A DNA stretch of 64,000 bases, taken from positions 6,323 through 70,322 of the forward strand of contig DASRDS010000261.1 in NCBI GenBank assembly GCA_035652495.1, given 5' to 3'. The notes beneath the pieces were generated by a model, which saw only the letters and a list, made by a program, of their open reading frames with translations, was not told the DNA's origin and searched no databases. This document shows, piece after piece, positions 52,911 through 60,761 of the stretch; position 1 is the first letter of the stretch, and the number at the start of each line of letters is the position of its first letter. Source of the stretch: DASRDS01 sp035652495 (GTDB lineage: Bacteria; Gemmatimonadota; Gemmatimonadetes; Gemmatimonadales; Gemmatimonadaceae). The position numbers and the translations under genes were made by a program.

Positions 52911-54104
52911 GTGTTAGGCCTCCTCTCCCTCGTAATGGCGGCGTGCGCGGGACACGCGGCGCCATCCGCGAAGCGTGAACCGCCATCGCCAGTAACCGCC
53001 GCTCCGTACGTCCCGGCGCACAACATCGTCAGCATGAGCGCCGCGCAACGTCGCGCGAACATGCAGCGGATCCTCGACACATACCGCGCGCACAGCACCA
53101 TCCCCGGCGCCGTCCTCGCGGCGCATTTCGCGGACGGGCTCACGATCTCGGTCGCCTCAGGGCTCGCCGATCGCGAGCACGGCACGCCGATGCCGGCCGA
53201 CGCGCGCATGCTGGCGAGCGGCGCCGCCAAGACGTTCTTCGCGGCACTCGCCGTGGAGCTGGCCGGCGAAGGCCGCCTCAACCTCGACACGCCGATCACC
53301 GCGTATCTGCGCGGCGCGCCGTGGTTGCACCGGCTGCCGAACGCGGACAAAGTCACGCCGCGCATGTTGATGCTGCAGACGAGCGGCTACGGCTCATTCA
53401 CGCAAGCCTTCTACGATGACCTCGGCAAGGACCCGCTCCGCCCGCGCGAGCATCTCGAGATCTTGAAGTCGCTGTTCGACACGCCACCCAAGTACGAACC
53501 GGGCGAGCACTTCGAGCCGAGTGATCTCAACTACGACCTGCTCGCGGTCGTCGAGGAAGCGGTCGCGCACGAGAGTCCGTACACGGAGATCGACCGGAGA
53601 TTCGTGCAACGACTCGCGCTGCACGCCACCGCGCCGGTGCACGGCCCGCGCGTCGTCGGCCTCGTGCCGGGATACTTGGGCGTCGAGAGTCCGGTCGGCA
53701 ACGTGCTCACGACTGACGGCACACTCGTTGTGAACCCCGCCTACGAATGGGCGGGCGGCGGTTATGTGTCGACGGCCGCGGACCTCGCGCGGTGGATCGC
53801 CGCGTACTGCCGCGGTGAAATCCTGACCCCGAAACAGTGGGCCGATGTCGCGCACGGCGTCGATGCGCCCGGTGGCCAGTGGGGCGGGGGACTGTGGATC
53901 GAGCACACGCCACTCGGACCCTCGTATCGTGCCCAGGGTATGTTCCCCGGGTATCGCACCGAAGTCCGTTGGTATCGCGATCTGGATTTGAGTGTAGCGA
54001 TTCAGGTCAACATTAGCGACACCGAGGCGCTGCCTGTCGTCCTTGACGATGTGGCGAGAACGTTATCAGCCGCGCCAGGTGGCGGACCCGCCGCGAGTAA
54101 TTAA
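52911..54104 (+). CDS. Serine-hydrolase/beta-lactamase-family lipoprotein, probably catalytically dead
   Basis: About 397 residues; lipobox LVMAAC right after the GTG at 52911. A better N-terminus, MRRLIIRGATPLIRVPALC, starts at ATG 52858 in another frame and would join the hydrophobic core by a one-base indel near 52911, so the frame may be broken. The body has the layout of the class C beta-lactamase family (GVLAAHFADGLT..., MLMLQTSGYG, DLNYDLLAVVEEAV, YEWAGGGYVSTAADLARW). The usual Ser-x-x-Lys appears as GAAK in LASGAAKTFF, and the usual Tyr-x-Asn as PSD, so nucleophile and Tyr seem lost. A surface binding protein is likelier than an enzyme. Confidence 0.75.
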   Translation: MLGLLSLVMAACAGHAAPSAKREPPSPVTAAPYVPAHNIVSMSAAQRRANMQRILDTYRAHSTIPGAVLAAHFADGLTISVASGLADREHGTPMPADARMLASGAAKTFFAALAVELAGEGRLNLDTPITAYLRGAPWLHRLPNADKVTPRMLMLQTSGYGSFTQAFYDDLGKDPLRPREHLEILKSLFDTPPKYEPGEHFEPSDLNYDLLAVVEEAVAHESPYTEIDRRFVQRLALHATAPVHGPRVVGLVPGYLGVESPVGNVLTTDGTLVVNPAYEWAGGGYVSTAADLARWIAAYCRGEILTPKQWADVAHGVDAPGGQWGGGLWIEHTPLGPSYRAQGMFPGYRTEVRWYRDLDLSVAIQVNISDTEALPVVLDDVARTLSAAPGGGPAASN

Positions 54105-54124
54105 CGGCTGAGGTTGGTCAAGAC

Positions 54125-55618
54125 TTGTCCAAGCAGGATAACCACACCACATATTGCATGGTGGAGTGGAACTCGGGTGCCGACGTTGATTGGACATACA
54201 ACGTCCAGACCGGCACGGTGAAAATGAGCGATGGCCTCGAGACCGCGTTCGGCTGGTCTCCGGCCACCGTAAAACCTCGGCGGTGGTGGATCGACCGGCT
54301 ACACCCCGAGGACCGCGAGCGCGTCGTGGTCAAGACTGACGACATGCTGCGTGGCGCCGAAAAGGCGTGCGGTCTCAGTTATCGCTTCCGACATAAGAGC
54401 GGCATGTACGTGCGCGTCCTCGATCGGTGGTCGGTCGAGCGCGATGGCGATGGACGCGCGACGCGGGTCACCGGGAGGATGGTGAACCTGTCGATGCGCG
54501 GCGCCGCGCAGGCCGAGGCGCGACTGCGGCTCGCGCTCGCCGCCGGTAAGGTCGGGACGTGGGACTGGGACCTCGTGACCAACGAGTGGAGTCTGGACGG
54601 CCGCGGCCGGACCATCATCGGACTCGCGGAGCCCTCGACCGAAGGCTTCCTCCAGGTTGTGCATCCGGACGACCGCGAGCAGGTGGCCGCGCATCTCGAG
54701 GAGATCCGGTCGGAAGCCGTCACGGACTACGAGGACTCTTTCCGCATCAACCGCCAACCCGACGGCCAGCGTTGGGTGCTCGTCAACGGCAAGGTCCTGA
54801 ATGACGGGACCGATCGGCGGCTCTTGGGCACCATCGTCGACATCACCGAACGGCGCGCGTTCGAGACACGCATCCTGGCCGCTGAGAATGCGCGGCGGAT
54901 CGACGCCGAGGAAGCGAATAAGGCAAAGGCCGAGTTCCTCGCGGCCATGAGTCATGAGTTGCGGACGCCGCTCAATGCGATCGCCGGCTACACCGAGCTG
55001 TTGGAGCTCGGTGTGCATGGCGGGCTGACCGACCTGCAGCTCGAAGACCTGCGGCGCATCCGTCATGCGAGTCAGCACCTCTTGGGGCTCATCTCGGACA
55101 TCCTCGACTTCACGCGCATCGAGGCGAAGCGCATCGACCTCAAGATCCGCGACGTCGCGCTGGATGCGGTGCTGACGGAAGCGTTCGCGATGATCGAGCC
55201 GCAAGCGCGGACCAAGGGCGTCACCGCGACATACATGGGCCCACCGCTGAGTTGTACCGCGAAGGCTGACGCCGAGCGGGTTCGACAGATCGTCCTCAAC
55301 CTGCTCTCGAACGCGGTCAAGTTCACACGCGCCGGCGGCTGCGTCGTGTTGGCCTGCGAAGTCATCACCGGCGGCGGCATGAAGGTCACCGTCCGCGACA
55401 CGGGTCGCGGTATCCCACCCGACAAACTCGACGCGATCTTCGAGCCCTTCGTCCAAGTCGGCCGCCAGCTCGCGCCCGGCGAGCACGCGGGGGTCGGCCT
55501 CGGTCTCGCGATCAGCCGCGAGCTCGCGCGCCGCATGTCCGGCGACCTGACCGTCGAGTCGGTGCACGGCGAGGGCTCCACGTTCACGCTCACGTTGCCC
55601 GCGGGTGGAGACGCCTGA
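54125..55618 (+). CDS. PAS-PAS sensor histidine kinase
   Basis: 497 residues from TTG 54125; soluble, no membrane segment. Two PAS/PAC modules (~10-125 with DGLETAFGWSPATVKPRRWWIDRLHPEDRERV, and ~130-240 with LALAAGKVGTWDWDLVTNEW and HPDDREQVAAHL, given by parts). HisKA with the phospho-acceptor His in MSHELRTPLNAIAGY (~residue 277). ATPase domain: N box NLLSNAVKF, G1 DTGRGIPP, F box FEPFVQVG, G2 GVGLGLAIS. PAS sensing with cytoplasmic location suggests an internal cue. No response regulator is adjacent; the regulators at 15 and 41 kb or the SIR2-receiver protein could be partners, but nothing shows it. Confidence 0.94.
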   Translation: MSKQDNHTTYCMVEWNSGADVDWTYNVQTGTVKMSDGLETAFGWSPATVKPRRWWIDRLHPEDRERVVVKTDDMLRGAEKACGLSYRFRHKSGMYVRVLDRWSVERDGDGRATRVTGRMVNLSMRGAAQAEARLRLALAAGKVGTWDWDLVTNEWSLDGRGRTIIGLAEPSTEGFLQVVHPDDREQVAAHLEEIRSEAVTDYEDSFRINRQPDGQRWVLVNGKVLNDGTDRRLLGTIVDITERRAFETRILAAENARRIDAEEANKAKAEFLAAMSHELRTPLNAIAGYTELLELGVHGGLTDLQLEDLRRIRHASQHLLGLISDILDFTRIEAKRIDLKIRDVALDAVLTEAFAMIEPQARTKGVTATYMGPPLSCTAKADAERVRQIVLNLLSNAVKFTRAGGCVVLACEVITGGGMKVTVRDTGRGIPPDKLDAIFEPFVQVGRQLAPGEHAGVGLGLAISRELARRMSGDLTVESVHGEGSTFTLTLPAGGDA

Positions 55619-55955
55619 GGCGATCGTAGGAGCCGTCCGCGCGCTCGTCGAGTACGAGGCGTCGATGGCCGAGTACGTAGCGCTGGCTCGCCGCGCCGTT
55701 ATTACCGGCTCCTCTCGACGTCTAGCCGTCGAGCGCGCCCGCCTCTCCGCCCACCGCCGCCAGATCCGCGAAGAGTTACGCGCGATGCTGACCGACTACT
55801 GCGCTGCGTTGCGCGCCCAGGGCATGCCGCCCGAGCGTATGGTGATCGCCATCAAAGACCTCGCCTCCGAAGCACTTGGCACGCGATCGACGCTGCACAC
55901 GAATGCGCTGCGCGGCGATCTGCTCGCCTGGGCGATCGAAGGGTACTACGCATAG
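55605..55955 (+). CDS. Small helical protein after the histidine kinase
   Basis: 116 residues from a GTG that overlaps the kinase stop by 14 bases, indicating coupling. All-helical, charged (ALVEYEASMAEYVALARRAV, ERARLSAHRRQIREELRAML, MPPERMVIAIKDLASEAL). No known motif. It may be an accessory or partner of the kinase. Family not recognised. Confidence 0.7.
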   Translation: METPEAIVGAVRALVEYEASMAEYVALARRAVITGSSRRLAVERARLSAHRRQIREELRAMLTDYCAALRAQGMPPERMVIAIKDLASEALGTRSTLHTNALRGDLLAWAIEGYYA

Positions 55956-55963
55956 CTGCGCGC

Positions 55964-56362
55964 CTAACCGGTGCCGCCGACTTCCGTGTCGCTCGCTCGC
56001 CACGACTCGGCCAAGAACTCCCAGCAGCCGGCCGAGTCGAAAAAGATCCGAAAATGCCGCAGCACCCAACGGTCGCGCCAATACTCCGTCGTCTCGGCTC
56101 TCACCTGAGTCGCCCAGGGTGAGTCGTCGATTTCGACGAGCGTGTCGTACGCATGCTGAATCTGAGTGGCCGTGCAATGGATCTCGGCGCGGTGACAGTA
56201 CGCGCGAGATTTCACGAATTCCAGCTGACCCTCGCGCGCACGTCCGTTCAGATGGTACCGGAATGACAGCGTCACGGTCCCTCCAGGATCTCGCAGCTCG
56301 ACTTCACCATTGAGGGCCGTGGAAGGGACCGGCAGCTGATATCCAGTTGGGCGCGGCGTCAC
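55964..56362 (-). CDS. Hypothetical protein downstream of a glycosyltransferase
   Basis: 132 residues from GTG 56362, which overlaps the stop of the GT4 gene (GTGA). Beta-rich first half (GEVELRDPGGTVTLSFRYHL), then a Trp-rich part (DSPWATQVRAETTEYWRDRWVLRHFRIFFD). Two Cys (AYCHRAEIHC). Not recognised. Coupling to the glycosyltransferase suggests a linked role. Confidence 0.6.
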   Translation of the reverse strand: MTPRPTGYQLPVPSTALNGEVELRDPGGTVTLSFRYHLNGRAREGQLEFVKSRAYCHRAEIHCTATQIQHAYDTLVEIDDSPWATQVRAETTEYWRDRWVLRHFRIFFDSAGCWEFLAESWRASDTEVGGTG

Positions 56363-57405
56363 GTATACACTCTGATTAGGTCGCGCGCGATCGCCCGGAA
56401 ACTCAGCCGCTGCTCGAAATCGGCGGCGGCATGCAGCGAGGCCTGAGGTAAGGGTCGCGCCATCGCGCGACGGAGGGCCGCCGCGAAGGCGTCGGCATCG
56501 CCCGGCGTGAAGAGCTCGCCGCTCGATCCCACGATGCGGCGGAACGACGGGATGTCGCTTACGACTGGCACCACGCCGCACGCCATCGCTTCGAGAAGCG
56601 CGTACCCGCTGCCTTCGTTGTGGCTGCCGAGCACGAAGTAGTCGGCGCCGTTATAGATGGTCTCGAGCTCGGCGTGCGGTCGCTTGCCAAGGAAGGTGAT
56701 CGCGGGGTGGTCGGGGATCGCGCTGCGAAGCGTGTCGTCGGCGTACACCATGTACAGGTGCGCATCCACCGAGGCGGATAAGAAGCCGCGCACGATCGTC
56801 AGTGGGTCTTTGAGCGGAATGAGCCGACCCACCCAGAGCAACACCGGCACGCGATGCGCGGCACGATCGACGCGGCGGAAATGCGTCGACCCTTCGGTGA
56901 TCTCATAAATCGGCTGACGGGCTGAGATCACGCCCGCGTCGAGCCAGGGTCGCGCGTGATCACGCGTCATGAACAGGAACGCGTCAATCGGCCGCAAGCT
57001 CCAGCGATGCAGTGCGCGCAAGCGTCGCGACGGTGCGCCGGCGTGATCTTGGACGATGAGCCGTGTCGTGGGCGCCAGCGCCGATCGTAGTGCCCGAAGT
57101 TGCAACGGGAATGTGAGTCCGTTGGCGTGCACCAGTGTCGGTGCGAGTTGGCGAGCCATCCGGTGAAGTCGCCACGGGATCTCGAAGCGACCCAATCGCG
57201 GACTCAGGCCATCGGCGTGGAAGACGTATGTCACGCCGTTCCGCTCCAACCGCGCGTCGCGGTCAAAGCGCTGGAGGACGGTGATCTCGACTCCTTCCGC
57301 CGCCAACGCCTCGGCGGTCCCGCTCACGGTGACGTAGCGAGCCAGCAGATCCTCGGGCGCGAGGAATCCTCGGTCGTACGAGTAGTTGAGGTAGAGAACG
57401 CGCAG
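56359..57405 (-). CDS. Glycosyltransferase family 4 (GT-B)
   Basis: About 348 residues. The natural N-terminus RVLYLNYSYDRG of a GT-B donor/acceptor domain lies upstream of the GTG at 57327; the only possible start before a TAA is the CTG at 57405. The C-terminal domain is clear: LLWVGRLIPLKDPLTIVRGFL, ITFLGKRPHAELETIYNGADYFVLGSHNEGSGYALLEAMACGVVPVVS by parts, with the E-x7-E motif (EGSGYALLE). It transfers a sugar from a nucleotide donor to a glycan or lipid. Coupled downstream to a small unknown gene and divergent from a GT-C-like gene. Confidence 0.88.
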   Translation of the reverse strand: MRVLYLNYSYDRGFLAPEDLLARYVTVSGTAEALAAEGVEITVLQRFDRDARLERNGVTYVFHADGLSPRLGRFEIPWRLHRMARQLAPTLVHANGLTFPLQLRALRSALAPTTRLIVQDHAGAPSRRLRALHRWSLRPIDAFLFMTRDHARPWLDAGVISARQPIYEITEGSTHFRRVDRAAHRVPVLLWVGRLIPLKDPLTIVRGFLSASVDAHLYMVYADDTLRSAIPDHPAITFLGKRPHAELETIYNGADYFVLGSHNEGSGYALLEAMACGVVPVVSDIPSFRRIVGSSGELFTPGDADAFAAALRRAMARPLPQASLHAAADFEQRLSFRAIARDLIRVYT

Positions 57406-57426
57406 AGCATAAGCTTAAGGCCTCGG

Positions 57427-58839
57427 ATGACCCTCATGCACTCGCGCTATCTCGTGCCGGTCATGCTGGTGGCCGCCGCGGCGTTTCTATACGTCAACCT
57501 GTTCCTGCTCCCGGCGACGCCGTTCCTGACGGAGGGCGACCAGGTCTATTTCTGGTACTTCGCCCAGCGCCTGCTCGCCGGCGATCAGGTCTACCGCGAC
57601 TTCCTGCAGTTCACGCCGCCCGGGACGGATCTCCTGTACGGCGCCGCGCTCTGGCTGTTCGGCATTCGGATCTGGCTGCCGAACGCGATGGATCTCGTGC
57701 TCGGCGTCGCGTTCTGCGCGACCTGCTTCGCGCTCGCGCGCCGCATGATGGACCGCGGATCCGCGCTGCTCGCGACGTTCCTCTTTCTCGTCTGGGTGTT
57801 CGCCAAAGCCTTGAACGGGACGCACCATTGGTGGAGCGTGCTCGCGATCCTGTGCGCGGTGCTCGCCGCCGAGCGTTCCGCCGTGGCGGCGGGCGCGCTG
57901 CTCGGTCTGTCGTGTTTCTTCACGCAGACCCATGGCGTGTTCGCGTTCGTGGCGTACGCGGTCTGGCTGATCTGGACGCGCCAACCATGGCGCTCGCTGC
58001 TCCTCGCGGTCGCCAGCTTCGCCGTCGTATTCGTCTTGCTCGAGGCACCGTATGTGGCCTCCGTCGGACTCGCGAGACTCTGGTACTCGCAGATCACGTA
58101 CTCGTTCAAGTACGTGGCCCACGGGCACAGTCAGTCGCTGCTCGGGCTGCCGTTCACCTGGCACAACCTGCCGAATCTGATCCAGCGCGTGCTGGTCGAC
58201 CTGGCGTTGCCGGTCGTCTATGTCATGGCGATCTGGCGCGCGCGCGACCGCCAAGTCAGACTCCTCGCCCTCGTGGGCGCCGCGCTCTTCCTCGAGATCG
58301 CGCTCAGCCCGAACTGGGTGCGCGTGTATGCCATTGCGCTGCCTGGCGTCGTGCTGCTGGTCTGGTTGCTACCGCAGCGCCTTCATCGTTGGGCATGGGT
58401 CGTCATCGCTGCGCTGGCCGTGCAACAGACCATCGGCCGGCAGCGCGGGATCACGACGATCGTGGATGTGCCATCTGGCCGACTGGCGACGGTGCCGGTG
58501 ACCGCCGAGAAGTTGCGATGGCTCGCCCAGCGAACGCGTCCCGGGGACTACTTCTTCCAAGGCACATGGCCCGAGCTGTATCTACCACTACGTCTGCATA
58601 ATCCCGCGTTCTTGAGCGAGATCACCGAGGACGAAGCCACGCGGCCCGAGGACGTCGAGCGCTCGATCCGCGAGATCGAGGCGAAGCGGGTCCGCTATAT
58701 CCTCTGGTCACCGTATAACGTCCCGGATCCGCGACATCCGCTCGAAAGCCACATTGGGGCGCTGCGTACGTATCTAGACCAGCAGTACCGCCGCGTGCAG
58801 GTGTTCTCGGATCGCGAGGAGATCTGGGAACGGCTATAG
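57427..58839 (+). CDS. Multi-pass GT39/ArnT-like glycosyltransferase (GT-C)
   Basis: 470 residues from ATG 57427. About ten membrane helices (VPVMLVAAAAFLYVNLFLL, SLLLAVASFAVVFVLLEAP, VYAIALPGVVLLVWLLP, etc.). The first loop has the GT-C pattern: EGDQVYFWYFAQRLLAGDQVYRDF then PPGTDLLYGAALWLFG. Such enzymes take sugar from a polyprenyl-phosphate donor in the periplasm. The C-terminal soluble part (FQGTWPELYLPLRLHNPAFLSE) resembles other family members. Its last ~15 codons recur as a remnant at 59868-59898. Divergent from the GT4 gene. Confidence 0.85.
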   Translation: MTLMHSRYLVPVMLVAAAAFLYVNLFLLPATPFLTEGDQVYFWYFAQRLLAGDQVYRDFLQFTPPGTDLLYGAALWLFGIRIWLPNAMDLVLGVAFCATCFALARRMMDRGSALLATFLFLVWVFAKALNGTHHWWSVLAILCAVLAAERSAVAAGALLGLSCFFTQTHGVFAFVAYAVWLIWTRQPWRSLLLAVASFAVVFVLLEAPYVASVGLARLWYSQITYSFKYVAHGHSQSLLGLPFTWHNLPNLIQRVLVDLALPVVYVMAIWRARDRQVRLLALVGAALFLEIALSPNWVRVYAIALPGVVLLVWLLPQRLHRWAWVVIAALAVQQTIGRQRGITTIVDVPSGRLATVPVTAEKLRWLAQRTRPGDYFFQGTWPELYLPLRLHNPAFLSEITEDEATRPEDVERSIREIEAKRVRYILWSPYNVPDPRHPLESHIGALRTYLDQQYRRVQVFSDREEIWERL

Positions 58840-59060
58840 AGGCAACAGGCCGACGTTAAAAGCGGCGTCCCAAGCACGATCCGTCGCTCCATGGACGTGT
58901 TTCCTTGATTGAGTCACACGCCGCGCCTCGTCGTCGTCAACTCCGCATTTTTGTCAGCATTCGCCGTTACTCAGCGCGATAAAACGATCCGCAATGGCCT
59001 CCGCGACCCACGGACCGCCAGGCCCTCGTGACGAGCGGCTCACGTGGTACATTAGAAACT

Positions 59061-59840
59061 ATGAGCCTCCTCCAAACGCTCGCCGCACTGGTCCCGACCC
59101 CAGTGCGGCGCCGTTGCTTGGAAATCATGGATACCGAGTTTCGCGGTGTGCCTCTCGCGTTACGGCGTCACCCAGGGGGCGAGCTCCGGCTCACGCTTGA
59201 CATGGTGCTCGCGCACTATCGCATGCAGCACCCGAATGTGTGCTATCTCCAGATCGGTGCCTTCGATGGCATCGCCGGCGATCCGATCTACGCGTTGATC
59301 GACCGGCACGCGCTGCGCGGCATTCTCGTCGAGCCCCAGCGCCGGGCATTCGACCAACTCAAGACCAACTACGCGCGCTTCGATACGTCGCGATTCGTTT
59401 TCATCAATGCGGCCGTGGCGGCCGAGAATGGGTCCAAAACGTTGTACCGCGTCGCACCCGCCGACGGTGATCCCGAGTGGCTGCCCCAGCTCGCGAGCTT
59501 CGATCGCCAAGTCATCGCGAGCCACGCGCATCTGATCCCGAATCTCGAATCCCGTATCGCGGCGGACCAGGTCCGGTGTGTTACCGTGTCGACCCTCCTC
59601 GAGGAAGCCGGGGTCGAGCGCATCGACCTGCTGCAGATCGACGCCGAGGGATACGACGCGGAGATTCTACGATTGTTCGACGTACCGCGGCGACGGCCGG
59701 CGATCGTGCGGTTCGAGCACAAGCATCTCTCGCGCGCTGACCACGACTCCGCGGTTGAGTCGCTCCTCGCATTGCGATATCAGGTCGCGATCGGCGACGG
59801 CGACACGCTCGCGTATCGGGCGACCGATGGAGCGCCGTGA
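59061..59840 (+). CDS. FkbM-family methyltransferase
   Basis: 259 residues from ATG 59061. SAM-binding start VCYLQIGAFDGIAGDPIYALI, then RGILVEPQRRAFDQLKTNYARF and FVFINAAVAAENGSKTLYRV; the FkbM block IDLLQIDAEGYDAEILRLF is typical. FkbM enzymes O-methylate sugars or polyketide hydroxyls. Within a glycosyltransferase cluster a sugar target is likely. The product ends shortly after RFEHKHLSRADHDSAVE, the usual family length. Confidence 0.9.
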   Translation: MSLLQTLAALVPTPVRRRCLEIMDTEFRGVPLALRRHPGGELRLTLDMVLAHYRMQHPNVCYLQIGAFDGIAGDPIYALIDRHALRGILVEPQRRAFDQLKTNYARFDTSRFVFINAAVAAENGSKTLYRVAPADGDPEWLPQLASFDRQVIASHAHLIPNLESRIAADQVRCVTVSTLLEEAGVERIDLLQIDAEGYDAEILRLFDVPRRRPAIVRFEHKHLSRADHDSAVESLLALRYQVAIGDGDTLAYRATDGAP

Positions 59841-59867
59841 AGTCGGGTGCTGCGTGCTATCTTGACC

Positions 59868-59898
59868 AGCATTACTGCCGCGTGCAGGTGTTCTCCGA
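59868..59898 (+). pseudogene. Remnant copy of the 3' end of the GT-C gene
   Basis: A segment coding LDQHYCRVQVFSEE matches LDQQYRRVQVFSDREE at the end of the gene at 57427-58839 (nt ~58777-58815). About 27 of the first 30 bases agree. It follows the FkbM stop and precedes the next gene's ribosome-binding site. Confidence 0.55.
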
Positions 59899-59904
59899 GG
59901 AGGT

Positions 59905-60357
59905 ATGGCTGCTAAAGGCAAGCTCAGCCCCGAGCAAGAATCCCAACTGCGCGCGCTCTTCGACCGCATCATGCTGACCATCGATTTTTCGGAGAGTGTC
60001 GGCGGGTTCCGCACGGCAGCGCTTCCGGACATGTTGCGAAAGAGCGCGCGGCAAATACTCGACGAAGGCGATCTCAGAGATATGCGTCGGATGGCGCGGG
60101 AAATTGATGAAGCGTCGACTTTTGGGCTGCCCCCTCGTCACCGCGAGGGGCTGGAAGCGATGCTCGCCAGCAGGCTTGGCGTCGACGCGGACGCGGAGCG
60201 CGCCGAGATGCGGGCGAAGGCGGCGGCGGCCATCAAGCGCGGAAAGGTGGGGAGCGAGAAAGAACGTCGGCGACTGGAAGACTATGCGGAGATGCTCGAA
60301 GCGACGGGTGGCGATCCCGAGGAGATCGCCGCCGTCCGGCGACTGATTGGTGCGTAA
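59905..60357 (+). CDS. Helical hypothetical protein
   Basis: 150 residues; ATG 59905 preceded by GAGGAGG. All-helical and strongly charged (PEQESQLRALFDRIMLTI, DLRDMRRMAREIDEAS, AERAEMRAKAAAAIKRGK, ERRRLEDYAEMLEATG). No membrane segment or known motif. Family not recognised. Confidence 0.65.
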   Translation: MAAKGKLSPEQESQLRALFDRIMLTIDFSESVGGFRTAALPDMLRKSARQILDEGDLRDMRRMAREIDEASTFGLPPRHREGLEAMLASRLGVDADAERAEMRAKAAAAIKRGKVGSEKERRRLEDYAEMLEATGGDPEEIAAVRRLIGA

Positions 60358-60398
60358 TTTTCAATACGGCGCCGGCGCCTCGTGTTCGTGCAGCACGT

Positions 60399-60761
60399 CT
60401 AGTGCGTGCGACCAGGGGGCAGGTCAAAGGATGGTGTGAAGGCCTCTAACGTGTTCTCCTGGGTGTAGACGTTGCCAGCGACCACATGCCAGACGATGCC
60501 GCCGCTTCGAATGAGAAACACTCTATGACCGTGTAACACGCGAGGCAGCGGGGCCAAGATCGGTTCCGCCGCATGCGTGTCGGCGAGATCGATTGCGATG
60601 CCCTTGAAGTACGAGGGGAGGTACACGAGCTCGACGGCGTCAAATCGAATATCGAAATTGGTTCTGTTGCCATTCGTCATCGGACTTCTGATCAACAACT
60701 GCGAATGTGATGGGGTGAAATCCCACAGGGTGAATCCCCGATCACTTTGGATGAGCGCCAT
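60399..60761 (-). CDS. Small beta-rich hypothetical protein
   Basis: 120 residues. Beta-rich with motifs such as GFTLWDFTPSHSQLLIRSP, NFDIRFDAVELVYLPSYFKG and HRVFLIRSGGIVWHVVAGNV. No signal peptide. It starts inside the end of the membrane-protein gene (20-base overlap), suggesting coupling to it. Not recognised; a cytoplasmic binding protein is possible. Confidence 0.65.
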   Translation of the reverse strand: MALIQSDRGFTLWDFTPSHSQLLIRSPMTNGNRTNFDIRFDAVELVYLPSYFKGIAIDLADTHAAEPILAPLPRVLHGHRVFLIRSGGIVWHVVAGNVYTQENTLEAFTPSFDLPPGRTH

